Source: CAJQQY01 sp964352225 (GTDB taxonomy: Bacteria; Bacteroidota; Bacteroidia; Chitinophagales; Saprospiraceae). From it: a stretch of 25,195 nucleotides of DNA. Shown piece by piece: positions 5,834-14,000 of this stretch. The position numbers and the translations under genes are program-made. Below the pieces are notes generated by a model that was not told the origin of the DNA, made no database searches, and saw nothing but the letters and a program-made list of their open reading frames with translations. The number at the start of each line of letters is the position of its first letter. The first letter of the stretch is position 1. The stretch lies in contig CAYGRM010000048.1 in the NCBI GenBank assembly GCA_964352225.1, forward strand, positions 1-25,195, read 5' to 3'.

Positions 5834-8605
5834 ATGATAAAGCTTTTACGTTTTTCCATTTTTTTATTAGCCGTTTTTTCTACATTAACGGTTCAAGCCA
5901 CGCATAATCGTGCTGGTGAAATTACCTATGTGACGGATACTTCAAATTTTCTTTCGATAACAGCTACGATTACTACTTATACAAAAGAAAGTAGCGTTCC
6001 TGCGGATAGAGATAGTTTGGAAATTTGTTGGGGATGGGAGAGTAATGATGTTCTGGTTTGTGAGTGGGTGCAGAGAAGTAATGGAAATGGTCTATCGTTG
6101 GGAAATGATATCAAGAAAAATCTATACATCGCATCTCATACTTTTCCCGGGATTGGACGATACGTAATCAGTATGACTGATCCAAATCGAAATGGAGGAA
6201 TCTTAAATGTAAATCCTCCAAGTTCTGATAATGTCCCCTTTCATCTGGAAACCACGATAACTATTTTGAATCCTCAGTTTAATGGTTTTAATAATTCTCC
6301 TATTTTATATCAACCTCCCGTTGACAACGCATGTATTGGTCAACTATTTATTCATAACCCAAATGCTTATGACCAAGATGGAGATAGTCTTTCGTATGCA
6401 TTGACAGTCCCTTTACAATCAGTAGGCACAGTTGTTCCTAATTATAGTTATCCAGATGTTATCCCAAATATTGATCCTATCAATAATACTTTGTCAATCA
6501 ACCCTGTTACAGGTGATTTAACTTGGCTTACTCCTCAGCAAGCAGGTGAATATAATGTTGCCATTTATATTATCGAATGGCGAAATGGAATACCCTTAGA
6601 CACGATGATTAGAGATATGCAAATTACTGTTTTGGATTGTGATAACGAGCCACCTGTAATTGAATCCATCGATGAGATTTGTGTAATTGCGGGGACTTTG
6701 ATCGACCTTGAAGTAATCGCTACTGATCCCAACCCTGGTCAAAAAGTTAGGTTGACTGCCTTAGGCGGCCCATTTGAAGTAAGTCCTAGTCCAGCTCAAT
6801 TTACTCCAAATACCAATGTATTTGAAACACCTCCGGTGGTTCGAAATTTCACTTGGCAAACTACCTGCGAACATATTTCTGATCAATTCTACTCAGTTAT
6901 TTTTAAAGCAACAGATAATTATATCTTAGGTTCCGACTCAGCAGGCCTCTCTGCCCTCAAAACGGTTCGAATAAAAGTAGTTGGTCCTCCACCGGAAGAT
7001 CTTCAAGCAGAAGCTGTTGATGAGCAAATTAATTTAAGTTGGCAGAAACCTTATGATTGTGAAATTGTGGAAGATGATTATTTTAAGGGGTTTTCTGTTT
7101 GGCGAAAATTAGGTAGTAATGCATTTCAGCTAGACACCTGTGATCCTGGTTTGGATGGAAAAGGATATACCCGAGTTGCTACCAAATTATTTGACATGTC
7201 AGGAGGTCGATATATTTATACAGATTTGGATGTAGAAAGAGGCCGAAATTATTGTTATCGAGTTGTGGCTGATTTTGCCAAAACATCTACGGGCGGATTT
7301 AATTTTAACTTCGTAGAAAGCTTAGCCTCAGATGAAATTTGTGTTCAATTGAGTCGCGATATTCCTCTGATCACTAATGTAAGTGTTCTAGAAACAGATC
7401 CAGCTAATGGAGAAATCTTTGTCCAATGGTCCACTCCTAATTCATTAGACCTAGATACCATTCAACTCCCTGGCCCATATAAATATGAAGTTTGGAGAGC
7501 TGAAGGAATAAGCAATACTGGCTTTTCGCTAATTCATACAACTCCTTCTTATGCTAATTTTTTTGAAGCAGTTGATACAAATTATATAGATACAGGATTA
7601 GATACTGAAAATAGTGCTTATACTTATCGCATTGCTTTTTATGTCAATGGAGAAATAGAACCTTTAGGTTTCACTAATGATGCTTCCTCTACCTTCTTAA
7701 GAATTGCTTCAACTGATGAAACTAATATTCTGACTTTCGACTTAAATGTTCCTTGGGATAACTATTCTTATACTATTTATCGAGGTAATAATTCAGAACC
7801 AATTGCTCAATATGATTCTATTGGAGTTACTGAGACAACGGAATACATTGATATGGAAGGTTTGGTCAATGGTGTTGAGTATTGTTATTATGTGAGAGGG
7901 TTTGGTTCTTATAATATTGATGGAATTTTACCAATCTTAATCAATGATTCCCAAAGAGAATGTGGTATTCCTTTGGATACCATACCTCCTTGTCCCCCTG
8001 AATTAACCATAACTAATGGTTGTGAAAACATCGGTGATTTTAATTCAGGTGAAGATATCATCAATACTTTAGTCTGGATCAACCCAATGAATCTTTGCGA
8101 AACAACGGATGATGTAGTATACTACAATGTTTACTATGCCCCTCCAACAGATAATGGCAACTTCCAACTGATTTATACCAGCGATGATTCAGCAGATACG
8201 ACAACTATGCATAATTCTGAATTTGGAATTGCAGGGTGTTATGCCGTAACTGCTATCGATACTTTTGAAAATGAAAGTGCTTTTAGTAATATCGTTTGTG
8301 TAGACAATTGTCCTATTTATATATTACCAAATGCATTTACACCTAATGGAGATGGTTCAAATGAATTCTTCGTGCCTTATCCTTATCGATTTGTAGAGCG
8401 TGTAGAATTTAATGTTTTCAATATTTGGGGACAACTGGTTTATTCTTCCACAAATCCTGATTTGGGGTGGGATGGAAAAAATCTAAATGGAAAAGATGTA
8501 GCTCAAGGAGTGTATTATTACACTTGCCGAGTTTTTGAAAGTAGAGTTTCGGGAGTTACCGAAAAGCCAGAAGTACTCAATGGGTTTATTGAACTCATCA
8601 GATAG
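5834..8605 (+). CDS. Large secreted T9SS type B (gliding-motility C-terminal domain) cargo protein
   Basis: A 923-residue extracellular protein. A Sec signal peptide spans residues 1-22 ('FLLAVFSTLTVQA', cleavage before THNRAGEI). The 'ATHNRAGEI' start recurs in large Bacteroidota surface proteins. Residues 23-270 are beta-rich with a Ca2+-loop-like 'DQDGDSLSY'. Residues about 380-820 hold several fibronectin type III-like modules ('INLSWQKP', 'FVQWSTPN' and 'YCYRVVADF' strands). Residues 830-923 are the gliding-motility-associated CHU_C domain ('LPNAFTPNGDGSNEFF', 'FNIWGQLVYSS', 'GWDGKNLNGKDVAQGVYYY'), the type B signal for export by T9SS and attachment to the cell surface. There is no enzymatic motif, so adhesion, a structural role or carbohydrate contact are guesses. 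Cysteines are frequent, suggesting disulfides. The gene stands alone and is closed by a strong hairpin at 8639-8680. Confidence 0.88.
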   Translation: MIKLLRFSIFLLAVFSTLTVQATHNRAGEITYVTDTSNFLSITATITTYTKESSVPADRDSLEICWGWESNDVLVCEWVQRSNGNGLSLGNDIKKNLYIASHTFPGIGRYVISMTDPNRNGGILNVNPPSSDNVPFHLETTITILNPQFNGFNNSPILYQPPVDNACIGQLFIHNPNAYDQDGDSLSYALTVPLQSVGTVVPNYSYPDVIPNIDPINNTLSINPVTGDLTWLTPQQAGEYNVAIYIIEWRNGIPLDTMIRDMQITVLDCDNEPPVIESIDEICVIAGTLIDLEVIATDPNPGQKVRLTALGGPFEVSPSPAQFTPNTNVFETPPVVRNFTWQTTCEHISDQFYSVIFKATDNYILGSDSAGLSALKTVRIKVVGPPPEDLQAEAVDEQINLSWQKPYDCEIVEDDYFKGFSVWRKLGSNAFQLDTCDPGLDGKGYTRVATKLFDMSGGRYIYTDLDVERGRNYCYRVVADFAKTSTGGFNFNFVESLASDEICVQLSRDIPLITNVSVLETDPANGEIFVQWSTPNSLDLDTIQLPGPYKYEVWRAEGISNTGFSLIHTTPSYANFFEAVDTNYIDTGLDTENSAYTYRIAFYVNGEIEPLGFTNDASSTFLRIASTDETNILTFDLNVPWDNYSYTIYRGNNSEPIAQYDSIGVTETTEYIDMEGLVNGVEYCYYVRGFGSYNIDGILPILINDSQRECGIPLDTIPPCPPELTITNGCENIGDFNSGEDIINTLVWINPMNLCETTDDVVYYNVYYAPPTDNGNFQLIYTSDDSADTTTMHNSEFGIAGCYAVTAIDTFENESAFSNIVCVDNCPIYILPNAFTPNGDGSNEFFVPYPYRFVERVEFNVFNIWGQLVYSSTNPDLGWDGKNLNGKDVAQGVYYYTCRVFESRVSGVTEKPEVLNGFIELIR

Positions 8606-8638
8606 TACTTAACTATTTACCATAATTCTTTAACATTT

Positions 8639-8680
8639 AAAAAAGAGAAATGGAACTTTAGGTTTCATTTCTCTTTTTTT
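8639..8680 (+). terminator. Intrinsic terminator after the T9SS type B gene
   Basis: A 14-bp perfect stem: AAAAAAGAGAAATG (8639-8652) with CATTTCTCTTTTTT (8666-8679). The 13-base loop can extend the stem by a wobble and two A-T pairs. The stem ends in a T-run. It lies 33 bases after the stop codon. Confidence 0.85.
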
Positions 8681-8683
8681 ATT

Positions 8684-8711
8684 TTTGTACCAAACTAATT
8701 TATATTTTTTG
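8684..8711 (+). promoter_or_regulatory. Possible promoter for riboflavin synthase
   Basis: A TTTG (8684-8687) is followed by TATATTTTTTG (8701-8711), a loose version of the Bacteroidota -33/-7 pair with extra T residues. It sits directly after the upstream terminator and 50 bases before the ATG. The match is imperfect. Confidence 0.25.
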
Positions 8712-8761
8712 TGTTTTAAATGTTCAATTATTGTTAGTCCGTCCTCTAAAAAAATAAAATC

Positions 8762-9358
8762 ATGTTTACAGGTATCATCGAAGCCGAAGGCAAAGTAGAA
8801 AATATTGAAACGGAAGGAAGTAATGTTCACTTCACCCTCTCCTCTCCTATTTCCAATGAATTAAAAATAGATCAAAGTGTTTCCCATAATGGAGTTTGCT
8901 TGACGGTGACTCACCAGACAGATCAGCAATATAAAGTTACGGCGATTGAGGAAACTATGATTAGAACTAATTTAGGGAAATTCAAAACTGGCGATGCGAT
9001 TAATCTCGAAAGAGCGATGGTTCAACATGGTCGTCTGGATGGTCATATTGTTCAAGGCCATGTAGATGATACAGGTACCTGTATCGAAGTGAAAGAAGTA
9101 GAAGGGAGTTGGTATTTTAGTTTTCAGTTTGATAAAAAAAATGCACACTTGTTAGTGGATAAAGGTTCGATTTGTGTGAATGGGGTAAGTTTGACCTTGG
9201 TGAATCCGACGGAAGATACTTTTTCAGTCGCAATCATTCCATATACTTATGAGCATACAAATTTTAGAAACTTAAAAGCGGGGGATTTAGTGAATTTGGA
9301 GTTTGATATTTTGGGAAAATATATTGCGAGGTATGCGGAATTGTATATGAAGAAATAA
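8762..9358 (+). CDS. ribE: Riboflavin synthase, alpha subunit
   Basis: A 198-residue cytoplasmic enzyme that dismutates two 6,7-dimethyl-8-ribityllumazines to riboflavin and a pyrimidinedione, the last step of vitamin B2 synthesis. It has the family's internal duplication of two lumazine-binding barrels. Repeat 1 starts at the N-terminal 'MFTGIIEAEG' and includes 'HNGVCLTVT'. Repeat 2 starts near residue 97 with 'LDGHIVQGHVDDTG' and includes 'VNGVSLTLV'. A C-terminal helix follows, as needed for the trimer. The length is normal (about 195-215). ATG 8762 gives the exact family N-terminus. No other rib gene is adjacent, and no FMN riboswitch is visible in the short leader. It is bounded by hairpins on both sides, so it is probably monocistronic. 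Confidence 0.95.
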   Translation: MFTGIIEAEGKVENIETEGSNVHFTLSSPISNELKIDQSVSHNGVCLTVTHQTDQQYKVTAIEETMIRTNLGKFKTGDAINLERAMVQHGRLDGHIVQGHVDDTGTCIEVKEVEGSWYFSFQFDKKNAHLLVDKGSICVNGVSLTLVNPTEDTFSVAIIPYTYEHTNFRNLKAGDLVNLEFDILGKYIARYAELYMKK

Positions 9359-9369
9359 CACTTTTTTAC

Positions 9370-9412
9370 TTAAAAACTGTTGAAACTAGTACGTTTCCTC
9401 TCTAGTTTTTAA
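9370..9412 (+). terminator. Stem-loop after riboflavin synthase
   Basis: TTAAAAACT (9370-9378) pairs perfectly with AGTTTTTAA (9404-9412). An inner stem, GAAAC with GTTTC, is nested inside. It lies 11 bases after the stop. The 3' arm supplies the T-run, but little U tract follows, so termination may be partial. Confidence 0.55.
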
Positions 9413-9540
9413 ACCGTAAATTGTAACTATTAATAAAATTGAAATAGTTTCTCTTTTATGCTGCTTAAGTACTTAAAAATAAAATGTGACCAATAAATAT
9501 TTACACGTCTTAAAGGTGTGCATATGAATATTATTAAATG

Positions 9541-9548
9541 TATCTTTG
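9541..9548 (+). promoter_or_regulatory. Bacteroidota -7 promoter element for the RRM gene
   Basis: TATCTTTG matches TAnnTTTG exactly. It places transcription start near 9555 and a leader of about 125 bases before the ATG at 9680. No clear -33 TTTG is seen upstream. Confidence 0.5.
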
Positions 9549-9573
9549 CATCGAATTATTAAGTTCTTAGATT

Positions 9574-9662
9574 ATTTTTCCCTTCTTTTAGGTCTTCTTT
9601 AATCTTTCCTTAGTTTTTCAATTAACATTTTTTTTTACAAAATCTCGCTGAGAGGTGAGATT
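9574..9662 (+). promoter_or_regulatory. Pyrimidine-rich tract and hairpin in the RRM gene leader
   Basis: Positions 9574-9619 are almost all T and C, with repeated TTTCC, CTTCTTT and TCTTT runs. They are followed by a hairpin AATCTC (9641-9646) / GAGATT (9657-9662) with a 10-base loop, ending 17 bases before the ATG. Such a leader could mediate temperature control or autoregulation by the encoded RNA-binding protein. That is inference; the structure is weak. Confidence 0.35.
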
Positions 9663-9679
9663 ATTAATTATTTTATTTT

Positions 9680-10018
9680 ATGAATATTTTTGTTGCAAAA
9701 TTGAACTTCGACACAAGAGAGTCGGACTTACAAGACGCTTTTGAAGCTCATGGAGCTGTTGATTCCGTAAAAATTATTATGGACAAAATGACTGGTCGAT
9801 CAAAAGGCTTCGGCTTTGTTGAAATGGCTAGTGATGAAGAAGGTCAAGCAGCTATCGATGCCTTGAATGATCAAGAATTCGATGGTAGAACTATCGTTGT
9901 TAAGAAAGCTGAACCTCGTGAGAATCGTGGTGGAGGTGGAAACCGCGGTGGCGGTGGAGGATACGGAGGTGGAAATCGCGGTGGCGGTGGATACGGCGGC
10001 GGCGGTGGCCGATACTAG
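9680..10018 (+). CDS. RRM-domain RNA-binding protein with glycine-rich RGG-like tail
   Basis: A 112-residue protein with one RNA recognition motif at residues 1-80. RNP2 is 'NIFVAKLNF' (2-10) and RNP1 is 'KGFGFVEM' (42-49), with the stacking aromatics of both motifs present (F4, F44, F46). A low-complexity tail follows (81-112) made of Gly, Arg, Asn and Tyr in 'NRGGGG' and 'GYGGG' units. This is the architecture of the small bacterial Rbp proteins of cyanobacteria and Bacteroidota, expected to bind single-stranded RNA and act in post-transcriptional control or cold response. The tail may promote multivalent RNA binding. The tail DNA is GC-rich from glycine codons, in contrast to its surroundings. 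The gene has its own promoter and long leader and is closed by a hairpin. Its RNA targets are unknown. Confidence 0.93.
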   Translation: MNIFVAKLNFDTRESDLQDAFEAHGAVDSVKIIMDKMTGRSKGFGFVEMASDEEGQAAIDALNDQEFDGRTIVVKKAEPRENRGGGGNRGGGGGYGGGNRGGGGYGGGGGRY

Positions 10019-10032
10019 GAATTAATTGAAGC

Positions 10033-10050
10033 AAGCATTTTAAAATGCTT
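10033..10050. other. 18-bp perfect palindrome after the RRM gene
   Basis: AAGCATTTT directly abuts its complement AAAATGCTT, starting 14 bases after the stop. With no loop it could only form a shortened hairpin. It could be a 3'-end stabilising structure or a dimer binding site. Confidence 0.4.
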
Positions 10051-10072
10051 ATTTAATTATAAAGTTTTGAAT

Positions 10073-10106
10073 GAAAAAGCTCCGAGTGATCGGGGCTTTT
10101 TCTATT
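10073..10106. terminator. Bidirectional intrinsic terminator
   Basis: The stem is GAAAAAGC plus TCCGA (10073-10085) against TCGGG plus GCTTTTTC (10090-10102): 13 pairs including one G-T, closing a GTGA tetraloop. T-rich arms serve both strands. It separates the converging RRM gene and the type A T9SS gene that ends at 10111. Confidence 0.85.
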
Positions 10107-10110
10107 TTGA

Positions 10111-10893
10111 CTAGTCTATAATCAATTTCTTCATCCATTTACCTCCACTTTTCAAATCATTTATTTCTAAAAAGTAAATACCTTTTTGAAAAGATGATAA
10201 ATTAATTTCAATTGAAGTGATTGTTTTTTGTAACAATACTTTTCCGTGAAGGTCTATTATTGAGATTTGAGCATTAGTTAAGTCTCCTTCTGATTTTAAA
10301 TGGAGAATATCTGAAACTGGATTTGGAAAAATATCGAGTTGCTTTTTATTTAATTCGGTTTTGGAAATGGAAGTTGTTCCATCTGTCCATAGTAAACTAT
10401 CAGTTCTTGTTAATTCTACCTCTCCCCTCTCTCCATAATCATTATACCACCTCAATGTGAGGATAGTACCTGTGCTGTCAATTGAATGCTCATCAATAAA
10501 ATATACTTCTCCCCATTGACTTGTTCCAGAAATACTTAATTGATTGCAATTATCTAAATGTAATCTAAGATCACCATTTGGTAAACTACTCTGATCAATT
10601 GTATCATAACATACATAGTAAGTACCCATTGACATATCTTCCAATTCCATTCCTAATGAATCATCAGTTGAAAATACTTTATAGGTGAATTCTGAGCCAA
10701 CTGATTCAAATCTTATTGCACCATTCCACACAAGTCCTTCACATTGATCCCAATTAAGGCCTGGTGTCTCAAAAATTGTAGTTTGCGCATTGTAAGTACC
10801 TTCAAAATTAGTATAGCAAGGTTGACCAAAACTGGCTGATGATAGAATTATGAGAAAAAAGAAAAGGTAAGATTTTAGTACAAGGTTTTTCAT
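10111..10893 (-). CDS. Secreted protein with T9SS type A sorting domain
   Basis: A 260-residue exported protein. The signal peptide spans about residues 1-23 ('SYLFFFLIILSSASFGQ', cleavage before Q or P). A domain of about 155 residues follows, with aromatic beta strands and cysteines at 26, 51, 94 and 114 ('CYTNFEGTY', 'CEGLVWNG', 'YYVCYDTID', 'LDNCNQLSI'). I do not recognise this domain; its strands suggest a lipocalin-like or jelly-roll barrel, but that is only an impression. Residues 187-260 are the type A (TIGR04183-like) C-terminal sorting domain ('LDIFPNPVSDILHL', 'ISIIDLHGKVLL', 'SSFQKGIYFLEI', ending 'WMKKLIID'), which directs export by T9SS and anchoring. The gene is monocistronic, with the bidirectional terminator downstream and the rpoC terminator upstream. 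Confidence 0.85.
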   Translation of the reverse strand: MKNLVLKSYLFFFLIILSSASFGQPCYTNFEGTYNAQTTIFETPGLNWDQCEGLVWNGAIRFESVGSEFTYKVFSTDDSLGMELEDMSMGTYYVCYDTIDQSSLPNGDLRLHLDNCNQLSISGTSQWGEVYFIDEHSIDSTGTILTLRWYNDYGERGEVELTRTDSLLWTDGTTSISKTELNKKQLDIFPNPVSDILHLKSEGDLTNAQISIIDLHGKVLLQKTITSIEINLSSFQKGIYFLEINDLKSGGKWMKKLIID

Positions 10894-10968
10894 AATTATA
10901 CTTTTAGAATATTAACAATACATCTAAAATAGTAATAATCCTACAAAGCTTAGTTTTTCAATTTTTCC

Positions 10969-11007
10969 AAAAAAAATCCCCACCAAAAGTTATTTTGATG
11001 GGGATTT
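10969..11007 (-). terminator. Intrinsic terminator of the rpoBC operon
   Basis: On the plus strand AAATCCCCACCAAAA (10974-10988) faces TTTTGATGGGGATTT (10993-11007). In the minus-strand RNA all 15 pairs form, one as G-U, around a four-base loop. Eight U residues follow (10969-10976 read in reverse, partly within the stem). It begins 24 bases after the rpoC stop and closes the long operon. Confidence 0.92.
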
Positions 11008-11030
11008 AGTATTTCGTATAAAAACGATTA

Positions 11031-14000
11031 TTAATCTTCGATTAATTCCTCTTCTTCGAGCATTTGCTCTCTTGCTCGGAATGCATCAAAGTCCGCTTTA
11101 TTAGTCACAATTAATTCGTCGTACTTACGTAATCCTGTACCTGCTGGAATTCGTTTTCCTACAATTACATTCTCTTTCAATCCAGTTAAGTAATCACGTT
11201 TTGCACCAATGGCAGCTGTACTCAATACTTTCGTCGTCTCCTGGAATGATGCAGCTGAAATCCAGCTGAATGTTCCTAAAGATGATTTAGTGATACCTTG
11301 TAACAATGGACTTGACGTCGCTGGAACTGCATCTCTGTACTCAACAGGTTTTCTATCTTCCCGTTTTAAGAAAGAATTTTCTTCTCTCACTTGACGTAAA
11401 GTAACTAACTGACCTGCTCGTAATTTGCTAGAGTCTCCTGGTTCCGTTATGAATTTTTTATCAAAAATCCAGTCATTTTGTTCTAAGAAATCATATTTCT
11501 CAACTGCTTCTCCTTCCAAGAATGTTGTATCTCCTGCATCTTCGATTTGAACTCTACGCATCATTTGGCGAACGATCACCTCGATGTGTTTATCATTAAT
11601 CGTAATACCTTGAGAACGATATACTTCTTGAACTCCATTCACTAAGTAGTACTGAACCGCGAATGGTCCTTTGATATTCAAAATATCCCTTGGAGAAGTC
11701 GCTCCATCTGAAAGTTGTGTTCCTGCTCTCACAAAGTCACCTTCTTGAACTAAGATGTGTTTAGATAATCCAATTAAGTATTTTCTAATCTGACCATCTT
11801 TAGCCGTGATGATTACCTCACGATTACCACGCTTAATTTTTCCGAAAGAAGTAATACCATCAATCTCAGCAGTAACTGCTGGGTTAGAAGGATTACGTGC
11901 TTCGAATAATTCGGTAACCCGTGGAAGACCACCCGTAATATCTTGAATCTTACCAAGGTTACGAGGAATTTTCACGATAGTTTGCCCTGCTTTGATTTCC
12001 TGACCTTCATCAATAGAAATGTAAGATCCTACTGGTAAGTTGTAACTTCGCAACTCTTCACCATTTGGCTTTACAATTTTAATGATTGGAATCATTCGTT
12101 TCTTCTTAGACTCGATGATTACTTTCTCAGCAAATCCAGTTTGGTCATCTCTTTCTACTCGGAAAGTATCTCCTTCGATTACTGCATCGAATTGGGCAAT
12201 CCCTGAGAATTCAGAAACGATAACTGCATTATATGGATCCCATTCACAAATTATATCTCCTTTCTTGACTTTCTTTTTATCTTTTACAGATAAAATTGCA
12301 CCATATGGAATATGTAAATTCGAATACGTTTTATTCACATTCTCAGGATCAACAATTCTTAATTCACCCGTTCTCGAAAGAACAATATCTACTTTACCAC
12401 CATCCTCACTATTAGAAGTTACTGTTCGGATGCCATCAAATTCAAGTTGACCATCAAACTTAGCAGTCAATTGACTCTCTGTTTTTGATACCGATGCAGT
12501 ACCCCCTACGTGGAAAGTACGAAGTGTCAACTGTGTTCCTGGCTCACCAATTGATTGTGCTGCAATAATTCCTACTGCATCTCCTTGCTCTGCAATTCGT
12601 CCAGTAGCTAAGTTTTTACCGTAGCATTTCAAGCAAACTCCTCGCTTAGTTTCGCAAGTCAATACAGATCGAATAGTTACAGCCTCAATTCCTATTTCAT
12701 CAATTTTGTTCCCCATTTCCTCATTAATGTATTCTCCTGCTGCCAAAAGAACTTCATCAGTAACTGGGTGAACAATATCATGCAAAGTATATCGACCTCT
12801 GATTCGGTCTGATAAACTCTGAATTACTTTTTCATTATCTTTTAACGAAGTTGTTTCGATACCTCTTAACGTATCACAATCTCTTTCGTTAATTACTACA
12901 TCTTGAGAAACATCTACCAAACGACGAGTCAAGTATCCTGCATCAGCAGTTTTCAATGCTGTATCAGCCAAACCTTTACGAGCACCGTGAGTAGAGATAA
13001 AGTATTCCAATACTGACAAGCCATCTACGAAGTTTGCCAAAATCGGATTTTCGATAATCGCAGCACCTGTATCACCTGATTTTCTTGGTTTTGCCATCAA
13101 TCCCCGAAGTCCACACAATTGTTTAATTTGTTGTTTAGATCCCCGAGCACCTGAGTGCAACATCATATATACTGAGTTAAAACCTTGCTTGTGCTGAGCC
13201 AACTCAACCATCAAGTTTTCAGTAATCGTATTATCCGCAAAAGTCCATTTATCAATAATTTGATTGTACCGTTCGTTATTGGTAATCAATCCCATATTGT
13301 AATTTTCCCAAACGTTATCTACTTCTTCTTGTGCATTTTTAAGTGTAGCTTCTTTCATAGTAGGAGTAATCAAATCTCCTAAGTTGAATGATAAACCACC
13401 CTTGAATGACCAACCAAACCCTAATGTTTTAATCTTATCCAAGAATGTAGCGGTAACATTAAAATCTGTTCGATTGATAATCCCTTGTATAACTATCTTC
13501 AAGTTTTTCTTAGTCAACAATTCATTAACGTATGGAACTGTCTCTGGAACTGCTTGATTAAACAGGATTCTTCCCATGGTAGTTTTTACACGACCAGTCG
13601 TCATTTTCCCATCTTCTCCTTCGACTCTCCCTCTAACTTGAACTGCTGCGTGAAGATCAACTACACCTTCATTGTAAGCAATAACTGCTTCTTCTGCTGA
13701 GTAGAAAGTTCTTCCCTCTCCTTTTACAGGAACCTCTTTTGTACCTATTCTTTCCTTGGTCAAATAGTAAAGTCCCAATACCATATCCTGAGAAGGTAAT
13801 GTAATTGGAGAACCGTCTTGAGGATTCAACATATTATGCGCAGAAAGCATCAAAACTTGTGCTTCCAAAATTGCAGCGTGTCCAAGAGGTACATGTACCG
13901 CCATTTGGTCACCATCAAAATCGGCATTGAAGGCACCACAAACAAGTGGGTGCAATTGAATTGCTTTTCCTTCAATCAATTTAGGTTGGAAAGCCTGAAT

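Larger units (their letters stand above)
9359..9679. other. 321-bp intergenic region: terminator, promoter and long leader
   Basis: Holds the riboflavin synthase terminator (9370-9412), a 12-bp palindrome TTAAGTACTTAA (9465-9476), the -7 element of the RRM gene (9541-9548), then a leader of about 125 bases with a pyrimidine-rich tract and a hairpin. No ORF of note. Confidence 0.6.

Noticed and set aside
8630..8830. 66-residue minus-strand ORF before riboflavin synthase
   Set aside because: It overlaps the start of ribE and runs through the terminator hairpin; low-complexity Phe/Lys composition.
9900..10018. Short repeats in the RRM gene tail as a CRISPR-like or tandem DNA repeat
   Set aside because: They are codons for a Gly/Arg/Tyr-rich protein tail in frame, with no spacer structure.
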